In this document: positions 1 through 9,300 of the stretch, piece by piece
Layout: the number at the start of each line of letters is the position of its first letter
How positions within the stretch are numbered: the stretch's first letter is position 1
Virus record (IMG/VR): IMGVR_UViG_3300025128_000350
Coordinates: 1 to 23,360 of that record
Reading direction: 5' to 3' (one strand)
Origin: a virus
Length of the DNA stretch: 23,360 nt
Position numbers and translations under genes: made by a program
Notes under the pieces: model-generated
Databases searched by the model: none
The model's input: the letters and a program-made list of their open reading frames with translations, nothing else
What the model was told of the DNA's origin: nothing

Positions 1-2
1 GC

Positions 3-515
3 TACGTTGTATTTAATTATCAGGAAAATGCTTGGTATTACGGTACTTTGGTGCGTACAGCTTGGGTTGACCGTGGGATCAATGATTACCCGGTTGCGAC
101 GTTTACCGATGGCCGACAGTATTTTCAAGAGCTTGGTTTGGACGATAATACTTCTAGCCCTGCTGTGGCCATCAATGCCCACATAGAATCTAGCCAGATT
201 GACCTTGCAGACGGCGAGCAGTTTGCCTTTATACGTCGGATTATCCCCGACATAACCTTTGAAAACTCCACTGCCGCTTCGCCAAACGTGGTGTTTACCA
301 CCAAAGTGCGTGATTTTCCGGGCGGTAACTACGATGCGGAGGATGCGGCCACTGTCACACGATCTGCAACTACCCCTGTAGAACAGTTTACAAATCAGGT
401 ACATTTACGTCTGAGGGGGCGTAGCTTCGCGCTACGTGTGGCCTCCTCTGATACAGAAACGCAATGGCGGTTGGGTTCTGCCCGACTAGACGTGCGCCCG
501 GATGGCCGACGATGA
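3..515 (+). CDS. Virion structural protein, C-terminal fragment (nozzle / packaged-DNA stabilisation type)
   Basis: The frame is open to the left edge (first full codon at 3), so only the last 170 codons of a longer gene are present. A TTG at 48 could be read as a start, but the preceding codons (YVVFNYQENAWYYGT) read as ordinary protein, so the gene almost certainly begins outside the window. The fragment ends with WRLGSARLDVRPDGRR. I recognise this ending as common in podoviral head-to-tail proteins that plug or stabilise packaged DNA (P22 gp10 or T7 gp12 type, with beta-propeller-like aromatic strands). The stop (513-515) overlaps the next start in ATGA, which suggests translational coupling within the structural operon. 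The exact family is inferred from the ending, the strand-rich composition and the position before the internal virion genes. Confidence 0.6.
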   Translation, partial: YVVFNYQENAWYYGTLVRTAWVDRGINDYPVATFTDGRQYFQELGLDDNTSSPAVAINAHIESSQIDLADGEQFAFIRRIIPDITFENSTAASPNVVFTTKVRDFPGGNYDAEDAATVTRSATTPVEQFTNQVHLRLRGRSFALRVASSDTETQWRLGSARLDVRPDGRR

Positions 516-811
516 GCGGTCGCCGCTTAGTATTACCTCAGTTCCCACGAGCCCCGGAGCAATATAACGCTTCGTATATGTCCGAGGTTGTGCGCTCATT
601 TTCTGTATTTCTTGAGCTATTTAACAACCCTGGAGATGCACGGCACACGGAACTTACTTTGACAAATTTACCGCAGAACGACTACAACCTAGAAGTTGGT
701 GCGCTTTTTCAGCAAGATGGCAACCTTAAAATTGTCATAGCCAACAAGCCTCACCCGGCAGGGCTAGCAGGCACAGGTGCAGTGGGTTCTGTAACTGTAT
801 CAACGCCATAA
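512..811 (+). CDS. Conserved small phage protein next to structural genes, function unknown
   Basis: This 99-aa protein starts MSGRRLVLPQFPRAPEQYN. I chose ATG 512 because it overlaps the upstream stop in ATGA, the coupling used throughout this window. A longer frame from 464 would lie inside the previous gene. The N-terminal half is a short amphipathic region (YMSEVVRSFSVFLELFNNPGD) and the C-terminal half is rich in beta-forming and Gly/Ala/Thr residues, ending GTGAVGSVTVSTP. There is no signal peptide, membrane segment or Cys cluster. Similar small proteins commonly sit between the tail-nozzle-like gene and the internal virion genes of uncultured marine phages. I cannot give a biochemical role; a minor virion or assembly protein is a guess from position. 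Confidence 0.75.
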   Translation: MSGRRLVLPQFPRAPEQYNASYMSEVVRSFSVFLELFNNPGDARHTELTLTNLPQNDYNLEVGALFQQDGNLKIVIANKPHPAGLAGTGAVGSVTVSTP

Positions 812-830
812 GTGCTTTGATACAATCAAA
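796..830 (+). promoter_or_regulatory. Inverted repeat with extended -10-like box before the 554-aa gene
   Basis: TGTATCAA (796-803) and TTGATACA (817-824) form an 8-bp inverted repeat spanning the stop codon of the 99-aa gene. TTTGAT (816-821) and ATCAAA (825-830) form a second, mutually exclusive one. TGATACAAT (818-826) reads as an extended -10 (TGn plus 5/6 of TATAAT), but there is no convincing -35 element. No U-tract follows, so it is not an ordinary terminator. It could be a promoter with an operator, or an RNA hairpin that sets expression of the next gene, which has only a weak ribosome binding site. Confidence 0.35.
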
Positions 831-850
831 AGAGATTATGGGATAGTTCT

Positions 851-2515
851 ATGACAGCTGCCGCATCACGAAGTCCAGAACCATATGAAGTGCCCGAAGG
901 TGGCCTTGGGTCTTTTCTAACTGCAACGGTTGGAGATTGGTCGGACGAAGCTCTTAACGCTGACAATTATTACGATGTGGTAAAGCCTACCGCAGACCAG
1001 CTGGCACAGTTTGGGCGTGAAGAAGATGATCGCATAGCGCACGTTGCCACGGGCGAAACAATTATCCCCATGGCGGTCTTTGAAGAAGACCCCGCACTAA
1101 AAGAAGCTGTTTTTAACCGCATGATGGAAATGGGCATCGACCCAGAGCGTTACATCGTGGGTAACGAGCTAAACAGCATCAACCCTGTCACAGGTCAGCC
1201 TGAGTTCTTCTTAAAGAAGATATTTAAAGGCATCAAAAAAGCCGTCAAGGGTGTAGTCAAAGTATTCAAGAAACTCGCTCCGATTGTTTTGTCTGTCGGA
1301 TTGAGTTTTATACCGGGGGTTGGTCCCATTTTAGCGGCCACACTCGGCTCCGGTATTGGAACTTTAATTCAAGGTGGTAATCTTAAAGATGCTCTCAAAG
1401 CCGCTGCCATTGGCGGTATAACAGCGGGCGTCACATCCGGTATTAGTAACGTTGTTAAAGCGCAGGTACCCGGCGGCTCTGCTGGCGGAACGTTTATGGA
1501 AGGTGTCCGTGGCGCGTTGCCCGGTCCAGAGACAAGTGCAGGAAGAATCTTTGGTGCGCCAGCTGATGCGGCTGTAACAACGCCATCTGACGCTGTTAGT
1601 CAAGTTTTTACTCCAGAAGAAGTTATTGCGCAAATAGATGGGCCTCCAGCAGGATTTGACCCGGCAACCGCGCTTGTATCCACTGCAGACGATGCGCAAA
1701 GCATTCAACAGATACTTGGGACAACAACGAGCCCCGGTCCAATAGATGAGATAGTAGTCACCGCCAAGGATCTTTCTTCACAAGCACCAAGTGTTGCGGA
1801 CGCAGCGACACAGACTGCTGCGCAGACTGCGGCACGGAGTGTTGAAAAGCTCAAACCCACCGTGGATTTAGAAGCTACCGGTGAATATAAACCGTCTGGT
1901 CCAGACACAATTTTTGAGCAAATGCAAGAGCGGCAAAAATTAACAAACGCTTTGCGTAGCGGTGATCTAAAAGAAGCGTTTATGCCTCGTTCTTATACAG
2001 CCGAGGATATTTTAGAAATTAAAGGCATTGATCCCTTTAGCGCAACGAATGCTCAATATAAAGCGGCAGAAGCTCTTGCTAGAGAATACAGTCCAAATCT
2101 TTTAAGAAAATACGGTCCTGCGTTTTTGGGTATTGCAGGGTTGGGAGCCGCAACAGGCGCGTTTGAAGTGCCTGAAATGGAGCCCTTGGATGATATGTAT
2201 GGCGGGATAACGGGCATGGACCTGTTGGCTCAAAACCCCCTCAAGTACCGAACTTACGCGCAGCGCGGTGCAGGCTATAACCCGCCCCCTGTAGGCGCGG
2301 CTGGTGGCGGTAGCATGGACACTCGTTCTTTCCCTAGACGAGATGGCGGTATTAGCGGCCCGGGCACCGAAACTTCCGACGATATCCCTGCAATGCTTTC
2401 AGATGGCGAATTTGTCATGACCGCCAGAGCCGTGCGGGGTGCCGGAAATGGTAGTCGCGAGGCAGGGATGCGGAAGATGTACAACATGATGAGTCAGTTT
2501 GAGAGGGCCGTCTAA
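851..2515 (+). CDS. Large virion-associated protein with cationic amphipathic helix, candidate DNA-ejection component
   Basis: 554 aa. The ATG at 851 is preceded by only a weak purine stretch. Residues about 58-118 form a polar domain with IAHVATGETIIPM and ERYIVGNELNSINPVTGQ, segments I associate with proteins at this position in uncultured marine phages. Residues about 119-143 are a Lys-rich amphipathic helix, followed at about 144-200 by a hydrophobic Gly/Ala-rich stretch (PIVLSVGLSFIPGVG). The middle is low-complexity Ala/Thr/Asp. Near the C-terminus is SDDIPAMLSDGEFVM, a motif seen in many tape-measure-like and minor structural phage proteins. The gene leads a run of four long genes. The membrane-active stretch and position fit a virion protein that enters the host envelope with the DNA, but no catalytic domain is visible, so this role is inference. 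Confidence 0.6.
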   Translation: MTAAASRSPEPYEVPEGGLGSFLTATVGDWSDEALNADNYYDVVKPTADQLAQFGREEDDRIAHVATGETIIPMAVFEEDPALKEAVFNRMMEMGIDPERYIVGNELNSINPVTGQPEFFLKKIFKGIKKAVKGVVKVFKKLAPIVLSVGLSFIPGVGPILAATLGSGIGTLIQGGNLKDALKAAAIGGITAGVTSGISNVVKAQVPGGSAGGTFMEGVRGALPGPETSAGRIFGAPADAAVTTPSDAVSQVFTPEEVIAQIDGPPAGFDPATALVSTADDAQSIQQILGTTTSPGPIDEIVVTAKDLSSQAPSVADAATQTAAQTAARSVEKLKPTVDLEATGEYKPSGPDTIFEQMQERQKLTNALRSGDLKEAFMPRSYTAEDILEIKGIDPFSATNAQYKAAEALAREYSPNLLRKYGPAFLGIAGLGAATGAFEVPEMEPLDDMYGGITGMDLLAQNPLKYRTYAQRGAGYNPPPVGAAGGGSMDTRSFPRRDGGISGPGTETSDDIPAMLSDGEFVMTARAVRGAGNGSREAGMRKMYNMMSQFERAV

Positions 2516-2516
2516 C

Positions 2517-3572
2517 GTGGCTACTGATACAACAATTCAGCGCATTCAGGAAAACCCTGAAATTGAAGCGTATCGCATTGGATTACTGTCCGATGTTACC
2601 GATTTTATTAGAGAAAACCTATTCGGCGCACCCGTCTCACCTATTCTCCCACCCGCCTTTCAAGTGGCAGGGCTTACACCGCTTCAGCAGCAGGCGGCGT
2701 CCATGGCCTCACAAGGCGTAGGCGCTTACCAGCCATACATGACCTCTGCTTTGGACGCCATGCGGCGTGGTGAGACAGCTACAGAAACATATGGCCTTGG
2801 TGGCGTAGACGAGGGCCTTGCGGCAGGCAGGGCGGGCCTTGGTGCGTTGAGGGGCACCGGGGCGGCATTTAACCCCAATGCAACCTATGCCTTCATGAAT
2901 CCTTATGAGGATGAGGTTGTTGAGCAGGCCATGCGGGACATTGACCGTGGCAGTCAAGCTCAACGTCAACAACTTGGTGCCCGGGCCGCTGCGGCTGGCG
3001 CATTTGGCGGCTCTCGACAGGCGGTAGCAGAAACAGAGTTAAATCGTGCGTTGGCGGAGCAGAAAGCACGGACAGCTAGCCAGCTACGTGCTTCTGGTTT
3101 CCAGCAGGCTCAAGGACAAGCCCAACAAGCCTTTGAAGCCGCACAGCGCCGCCGTCAGCAACAAGCACAGCTGGCCGGTGCTTTGGGCCAAGGTCTTGGA
3201 TCGCTGGGCGGACAGGGCGCACAGGTAGGGACACAATTAAGTCAGATGGGTCTACAACAGGCCGGGCTCGGTCAGCTACAGCAACAGCTGAATTTGGGCG
3301 ATGTTAAGACCTTGGAGGCTCTTGGTGCGCGGGATCAGGCCCTGCAACAGCAGGTTTTGGAAGCTCAACGGCAAAGCAACTTGCAGTTACAGCAGTTCCC
3401 GTACCAACAGTTTGCGTTCCTCAGTGATGTCTACAAAGGCACACCGTCCTCGCAACAGGTAACTCAGACAACACAAACACAAGACCCGTCTACCTTCCAG
3501 CAGATAGCTGGTTTGGGTATCGCTGGACTTAGCGCCGCCGCAGGCGCTAAAAACTTAGGACTTGGATTCTAA
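2517..3572 (+). CDS. Ala/Gln-rich coiled-coil virion protein, gp14-like internal protein candidate
   Basis: 351 aa from GTG 2517, one base after the previous stop and about 10 nt after GAGAGG. A TTG at 2499 would lie inside the upstream gene, so GTG is preferred. After an N-terminal segment (IQRIQENPEIEAYRIGLLSD) comes a Pro-rich stretch (SPILPPAFQVAGLTPLQQQA). Residues about 140-290 are very rich in Ala, Gln and Arg with long predicted helix (for example RALAEQKARTASQLRASG, QQAQLAGALGQGLGSLGGQG). The end is Gly/Ala-rich and hydrophobic (GLGIAGLSAAAGAKNLGLGF). The composition and the place directly before a 911-aa and a 1359-aa protein suggest the smallest of three internal or ejection proteins, like T7 gp14. 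No enzymatic motif is visible. Confidence 0.6.
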   Translation: MATDTTIQRIQENPEIEAYRIGLLSDVTDFIRENLFGAPVSPILPPAFQVAGLTPLQQQAASMASQGVGAYQPYMTSALDAMRRGETATETYGLGGVDEGLAAGRAGLGALRGTGAAFNPNATYAFMNPYEDEVVEQAMRDIDRGSQAQRQQLGARAAAAGAFGGSRQAVAETELNRALAEQKARTASQLRASGFQQAQGQAQQAFEAAQRRRQQQAQLAGALGQGLGSLGGQGAQVGTQLSQMGLQQAGLGQLQQQLNLGDVKTLEALGARDQALQQQVLEAQRQSNLQLQQFPYQQFAFLSDVYKGTPSSQQVTQTTQTQDPSTFQQIAGLGIAGLSAAAGAKNLGLGF

Positions 3573-3573
3573 T

Positions 3574-6309
3574 ATGACTGTACTTAATAGACCGTTGTTT
3601 CGGCAAATGGGCGGCCCTATAGATGACCCTGCGCAGGCTATGCCGGAAGATATTCCCATGAGAGGGGCTGGAGCAGCACTTGGCTCTATGGCTGGCCCTG
3701 CGCAGGCTATGCGGCAAGACATGCAGCAAGACATGCGGAATGAAGTGTTTCGCGTAGCTCAACAGTTGGATTATTTAGCAACAATGGCCGCTGTCAAACC
3801 TAACCTTGAAGATAAGCGGAAATTTTTGGAAGCCTCAATAAGGCTTAAACAAAACACTCCTCCAGAAATTCTTCAGAGGGCGATAGAAAGTCTGCGAGAC
3901 GCTGAAGCTGAACGTCGTGAAGAAAGGGCTTCTAGGTCTAGTGATGTGATGGTTAATCCTCGAATAGACCCCGGCAATCGCAGTTTTGTTGCTCCGGAAA
4001 ACCGTGCCATGGGCGGTGAAATGATGGCCTCTGAGCAGGTGATGGCCCCGCCGCCTCCACAGACCATGGCCCCCGGACCAGCGCCCATGCCGCCCGGTGC
4101 AGACGCAGTGCAGCAGACCGAACAACTGGCTGCCATGCAAGGCGAAAAGATAGGCCAAGATTACGCCCAGCGGATGATGCAGGGCATTGATCAGGCGCAG
4201 TCCACAGAAGAGTTAATCAACGCTTTCAGAGGCAATGAGATGCCCCTGGAGGCACGGCGCGATGAGCTTGCAAGCTATGTCGGGGAAGGGGACGCAGATC
4301 AAACCCCTGAGTCGGTATTGGCCATGGTTCAGCCGGTCATTATGATGACCGAAGAGGGGGCCATGAACAGCGGTATCGGTAACCTGATGCAGCAGCTGAC
4401 CGGCGATATCGACATGATGACGGAAGCCGGGGCACCCACGGACATGGGTCAGGGCGTAGGAAGCTTGATGATGGCAGGGGCACCGGAGGCCCCTGCTCCT
4501 CAAAATTTTAGACAAGGCGGTGAAGTAGCTTATCTTGATGATGGCAGTAATGAAACTGCTACGGCACCGTCAGATTCTTATACTCAAGCCGAATTTTTGC
4601 AGGCTCTAGAGGGTCTTGCAGGCAACCGCTATTCCGATCTTGGATTTAAGGCGGACAATGTATCAAAGCTTTATAGCGAAAAGTTACTGCCTCTGTTCAA
4701 CGAAATCACTGATCAAGACGAACGTGCCGCAGAAGAAGCCGAGGCTCGACAATTTGACAAGACACTAGCGTTGGCTTCGGTGGGGCAAGCGGGCTTACGA
4801 TTAGCGGCGGGTGATTCCAAAGCTGGGGGCTCGTTTGCCTCTCAATTGGCTGCCGCTTTTCAGCCTACCGCTGGAGAACTAGCGGCCCTTGGTGCAGGAG
4901 CGCGAAAAAGACGTAGCGACATCCGTGCAGAAGACCGTGCATTGCGCACTGCAGCCTTGCAAGGGGCCATGGGAATAGAACAGCAAGCAGCTTCCGACCG
5001 TTTAGCTTTAGAAGAAGCGAAGATAAGGGCACGGGTAAAAAATTATAATCCCGTAACTTATGTAAAACCCATAGAAGATGATACGACCACGCCGGAAGTT
5101 GAGTCTGGGTTAGATTTTCGGACGGTAGATCCAAGAGATTCAAAGGACGTAGCCGACGCAAAAAAAGCGGGCTTTGTTCCTGAAAGCGTTTACAAGACAG
5201 ACATGGGCCGTGACGCAGAACCCGTTATAAAAGGCGTTAGGCAAGAAGACGGCAGCGTAAAATATGTAAACGTTAACTCTGAAGCGGGCCAAAACGAAAT
5301 AGCTTCAGCTAATGCAGCCGGTCGAGAGATACTTAATTTAGGCACAGAAAAACCGAAAGAGCTTGCCTTAGTTACTGTTAAAGGCGAAGACTATAACAGT
5401 ATGGATGACGGGCTTACTTACATAATACCCGGCCAAAAAAATCCTGTTACAACACCTCCGGACGCCTTGATTAGAAAAGGTGAAGACAGAAACAAATATA
5501 TAAAAACCAAAGATCGTAAGAAAAGATACGAGTTGGTGAGGGACGCTTTTTATGCTGCTTCACTAAACAATCCGGATTTTATTAATTTTGATCCGGCGGG
5601 TGACTTGGCGGGGGCCTTTGGTGCCGACGAGTTAAGACCGGGCACGTTACAGGTTGTTGTCAATCAACAAGGTCAACCGACTAATCAAACAAATGTGGCC
5701 GGTACAGTCGTGCCTGCAACTAACGTAATAACTGCTTCAGATTATAAAAACATTCTTGATTTGGTGGTTCCTAATGTTTTCAAAGCAGCAGGAGAAGGAA
5801 CGGGACCCCAAGCTGCGTTTGATGCATTTATTGACAGTACGTTTGCTGGGTTTTTCACTAGTGAAGACGGTGCTATTGCCAACACTCAAGAAGCGAGACA
5901 AACGCTACGGGCTCTTATGATTCTTACACGCTCCGCGCTGGTAGATAATGACCGATACGCTGTTCGTGAAATGGAAGCTATAGGTAGCCTGTTTGCAGAC
6001 CCCGATACTTTCTTCGCAAACCCTGCTACACAGAAAAAGAGTCTGCAGCAACTGAAACAAATGCTTGTTAATCGTTATATGGGCTTAATTGAAGAGGCAT
6101 CAACAGGCTTTCAAGGCATGTCTGATTCAAAAATTTCTGCGAAGCAACAAAAACTCAGTCAAACGGCAGCGGCTTTACGTCTCTTCCGAAACGTACCGAT
6201 TGAATACTCCGAAAAAACGGCGACTAGAGCGTTACAACTAAACGCTGTGCGAGCTGCCCTTAGAGGAACCCAACCTCAAGATTCACCTCAAGATGCAGGG
6301 GGTCCTTGA
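3574..6309 (+). CDS. 911-aa virion protein, gp15-like internal protein candidate
   Basis: The ATG at 3574 lies one base after the previous stop, with AGGA 13 nt upstream. The N-terminus (MTVLNRPLFRQMGGPIDDPAQAM) and first 300 residues are rich in Met, Gln, Pro and Ala, including a short duplicated PAQAM segment and a Pro-run around residue 160 (MAPPPPQTMAPGPAPMPPG). Residues about 340-500 are helical and charged with coiled-coil character (DERAAEEAEARQFDKTLALA, KRRSDIRAEDRALRTAAL). The C-terminal 350 residues look like a folded alpha/beta domain. There is no signal peptide, clear membrane helix or known catalytic motif. Size and order (about 350, 910, 1360 aa) parallel T7 gp14-gp15-gp16 (196, 747, 1318 aa). 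Virion or ejection function is inferred from that layout only. Confidence 0.6.
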   Translation: MTVLNRPLFRQMGGPIDDPAQAMPEDIPMRGAGAALGSMAGPAQAMRQDMQQDMRNEVFRVAQQLDYLATMAAVKPNLEDKRKFLEASIRLKQNTPPEILQRAIESLRDAEAERREERASRSSDVMVNPRIDPGNRSFVAPENRAMGGEMMASEQVMAPPPPQTMAPGPAPMPPGADAVQQTEQLAAMQGEKIGQDYAQRMMQGIDQAQSTEELINAFRGNEMPLEARRDELASYVGEGDADQTPESVLAMVQPVIMMTEEGAMNSGIGNLMQQLTGDIDMMTEAGAPTDMGQGVGSLMMAGAPEAPAPQNFRQGGEVAYLDDGSNETATAPSDSYTQAEFLQALEGLAGNRYSDLGFKADNVSKLYSEKLLPLFNEITDQDERAAEEAEARQFDKTLALASVGQAGLRLAAGDSKAGGSFASQLAAAFQPTAGELAALGAGARKRRSDIRAEDRALRTAALQGAMGIEQQAASDRLALEEAKIRARVKNYNPVTYVKPIEDDTTTPEVESGLDFRTVDPRDSKDVADAKKAGFVPESVYKTDMGRDAEPVIKGVRQEDGSVKYVNVNSEAGQNEIASANAAGREILNLGTEKPKELALVTVKGEDYNSMDDGLTYIIPGQKNPVTTPPDALIRKGEDRNKYIKTKDRKKRYELVRDAFYAASLNNPDFINFDPAGDLAGAFGADELRPGTLQVVVNQQGQPTNQTNVAGTVVPATNVITASDYKNILDLVVPNVFKAAGEGTGPQAAFDAFIDSTFAGFFTSEDGAIANTQEARQTLRALMILTRSALVDNDRYAVREMEAIGSLFADPDTFFANPATQKKSLQQLKQMLVNRYMGLIEEASTGFQGMSDSKISAKQQKLSQTAAALRLFRNVPIEYSEKTATRALQLNAVRAALRGTQPQDSPQDAGGP
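3627..3712 (+). repeat. 17-bp in-frame direct repeat inside the 911-aa gene
   Basis: CCCTGCGCAGGCTATGC occurs at 3627-3643 and again at 3696-3712. The offset of 69 bases (23 codons) keeps the frame, and both copies encode PAQAM with similar flanks (GGPIDDPAQAMPEDIPM and GSMAGPAQAMRQDM). It looks like an old tandem duplication in a low-complexity N-terminus rather than a mobile element. Confidence 0.7.
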
Positions 6310-6313
6310 TTAA

Positions 6314-9300
6314 ATGGCAAACATAAGCACTCAAGTTGTTCCTACCATTACGCAGGCAGAGCAGCAAGATAATGTAATACCCGTGTATCAAGTTTCGCGG
6401 CAGGAAATGGATGATCAGTTAAAAGTTATCCGAGAGACAGCAAGAGAAAACGATACCTCCGAACTTGAAGAATATACGAGGTTTGTAGTCGGGGAGCTTT
6501 CGGCGCGATACCCAAATTTACTTGATTATGACTCTTTAAAAGATGGCACAGCCCCCGTTTACAATGCTATACCAGATTTTGCTGTAGACCCGGGACTTTC
6601 TAGAAAACTAGACGATGACATTCTTTTAGAACTATTTCTTCGTGATCCTGATGGCGAGTTCATACAGGAAGGAACCATTACTAAAGGTTTAAAAGAAGAA
6701 ATATTGCCTGCCGCAGGTGGTTTTGCAGGTGCTATTGCCGGGGGTAAATTAGGTGCCGCATTAGGTGCTAAGGCTCAAGCTTTTATTCCGCCAGCCGGAC
6801 CCCCGGCTATTGCGGCTAAGTTTTTGATTACTGCGGGTTCTACTGTCGCCGGAATGATGCTTGGTGAAGAAGGCATAAGAACTATTCAGAGAAAATTATT
6901 TGACGAGCCCGACTTAATAAAACTTGGAACAAGAGCGGATTTGGAGGCAGGCCGAACATTAGCCGCAGGCTTGGGATTTCTTGCTGCGCCTTGGGCGTTA
7001 TCTCGAAATATAAATTTTGGGGCGACACAATACTTAGATAACGTGCGCACACTGAAAAACCAGTATTTAGAACCGGCTGAAGTTGCAATTCGGAATTACG
7101 GTACGGGACGCCTTGATGCCCGTAGATATTTACCGGAAGAACTCCCTCCCGTTACGAAAGGAACCCGACTCATTGGGTTTGCTGAAAAAGGGTTACAGGC
7201 AACGGAAAGAGCAGCGCGTGAAAAGCCCAAAAGAACTTTATTAGCTGAAGCCGTGCCTGTTGCCGGAACTGCTGTTGCTGCGTCTGAGGCGGAAAAAGCT
7301 GCCCCAGGAGAGCCTGTTAGACGTGTGGTTTACGAAACAGCAGGAGGCATAGGCGCACAAGCCGTTACACAACCTTTTATAGGTATTGCACTGGGCGTAG
7401 GGGATTTTCTTAAAGACCCCGGAGCCGGGTTTTCAGCATTACGAGATGCTTGGCGCCAAGGCGGTATTAAGGGCCTACGAGATAAAATTACAGGAAAAGA
7501 ATCAAGACGAGAAAAAGCCGCAAGATACATTGTTGATCAGCTTAACAAAGAGGGCGAGGATGTTGATCAGGTTATTGCGGCGTTAACGCAGATAAATACC
7601 TTACTTAAAGACCCGGTAAGTGGCGAAATTATAGATTTAACTTCTGCCTCCAAAGCAGGAAGTGCTACTTTATTAGGCATAGAAGCCGCTTTAAATGATT
7701 TAGCGCCAACGTTGGCTAAACAACGTATAGCTGGATCAGATGCCGCTATTGAGGCTTTACGAGCGCAGGTTCAACTCTTGGCGTCAACGTCAGGTGGCGA
7801 CCCCGTTTTACTACAGGCTCTTGCCGACCAGATGCAAATAATTTTTGACGCTTCTTTATCTGCACGATTGAATAACGTTACGGAAAGAGTAACCGAGGCG
7901 TTTGAACGGTTAGGAAAAACCGGTGATCCCGACATAGATGCTTTAAATCTATCAAACCAAGAGCTATCTCTTGCTTTGTTTGATGTAGTAGAGCAGCAGC
8001 TACAAGCCGCCCGGGCCACCGAACGAAGTCTTTGGAAGCAAGTCCCCTCTGTCACCGTTCCTGTGGAAAACGGAAACATTCCCACATTCATTAAAAATGT
8101 AGACGGACAAGAGGTTGAGCTTGATTTTATTTCAGCCTGGGATGAACTGTTACCTAACACTTTAGAAGCCAGACAGTTTTATCTTTCTAAATTAAAGCCC
8201 CTTAACGACTTTATTACGCGGAAAAGGGAAGAATTTGGTGTTGGTGGTGCTGATGCAACAACGCCCGGTGCCGTTGAGCCCAGCCCTAGATTGCCCGTGG
8301 CAGAGGTGGAATTAGAAGATATTAATCAAGAATTGACGCGAACTATTGATGAAAATCCCGTAGGCGCGGCCCTCATAGAAGAAATAAGAGGTCTTTTAGA
8401 AAATCCAGCCGTCCGCATAACAGATGATCCTTTTGCGTTTGAAAATTTAGATGAGCTATCTCAGATACAACAACTTCAAAGTCGCCTTACTATATCCGAT
8501 AGAGGTAATCCCCGAGATAGAGCGGCGGCGCAAGTAATTTTACGTTTACAAGAGTCCAAGTTAAATAGACAAGCAGAAATACAAAATCTAACTTCCCCCG
8601 CTGATTTCAGCATGTTTGATTTGGTGGATGTTCCCTCTTCTGAAGGCCCAACTTTAAGCTCCAGAGAGCTTACCGAAATGCGATCTATTGCTTTAAATTT
8701 GGTTCGCGAACTTCGGGCTCAAGGTTCTTTAAACTCTGCCCGTATAGCCGGAGAATTTGCGGACGATTTGCTTGCTCAACTAAATGAATTTCCGGACGAA
8801 CAACTCCGTGCTACATATCAGCAAGCAAGAAGTTACTCTGCAGCACTTAACAACACTTTTACCCGTGCCGCTGCAGGAGATATCTTGCAACAAAATCGTT
8901 TGGGCACAGAACGTTCTCCGCCAGAGCTTTTACTTAATAGGCTTTTACGTGGTGGGGCAGATCCCACCTTGTTACGGATTCAGCAAATACAGGAAGTAGG
9001 TCGATTTGGCATTGATCCTGAGTTTGTAGGTCCTGTTCAAATGGTGCCGACTCTTAACGAGGTCACGGAAGCAATTATTCGTAGCGCACGGTCCTCGCAG
9101 CTAGGGCCTCTTAACGAAGGAGATAAGCTGAACGTAAAAGCTTTAAATAGATGGATTGCAAACAATAAAGAGCTTTTAGACGCTTTTCCTGCTATACGTG
9201 CCGATTTAGAAAACTTAGACAGTGCCGCTGTTTTATTAACAAAAACAGAAGCCCGAGATAAAAGAACACAGAAAAAGTTAAGAGAGACTGTCACTTTTCA

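Noticed and set aside
7771-8160. 129-codon open frame on the minus strand inside the 1359-aa gene, and similar long reverse frames
   Set aside because: They have no ribosome binding site, lie wholly within a well-supported gene and have shadow-like composition.
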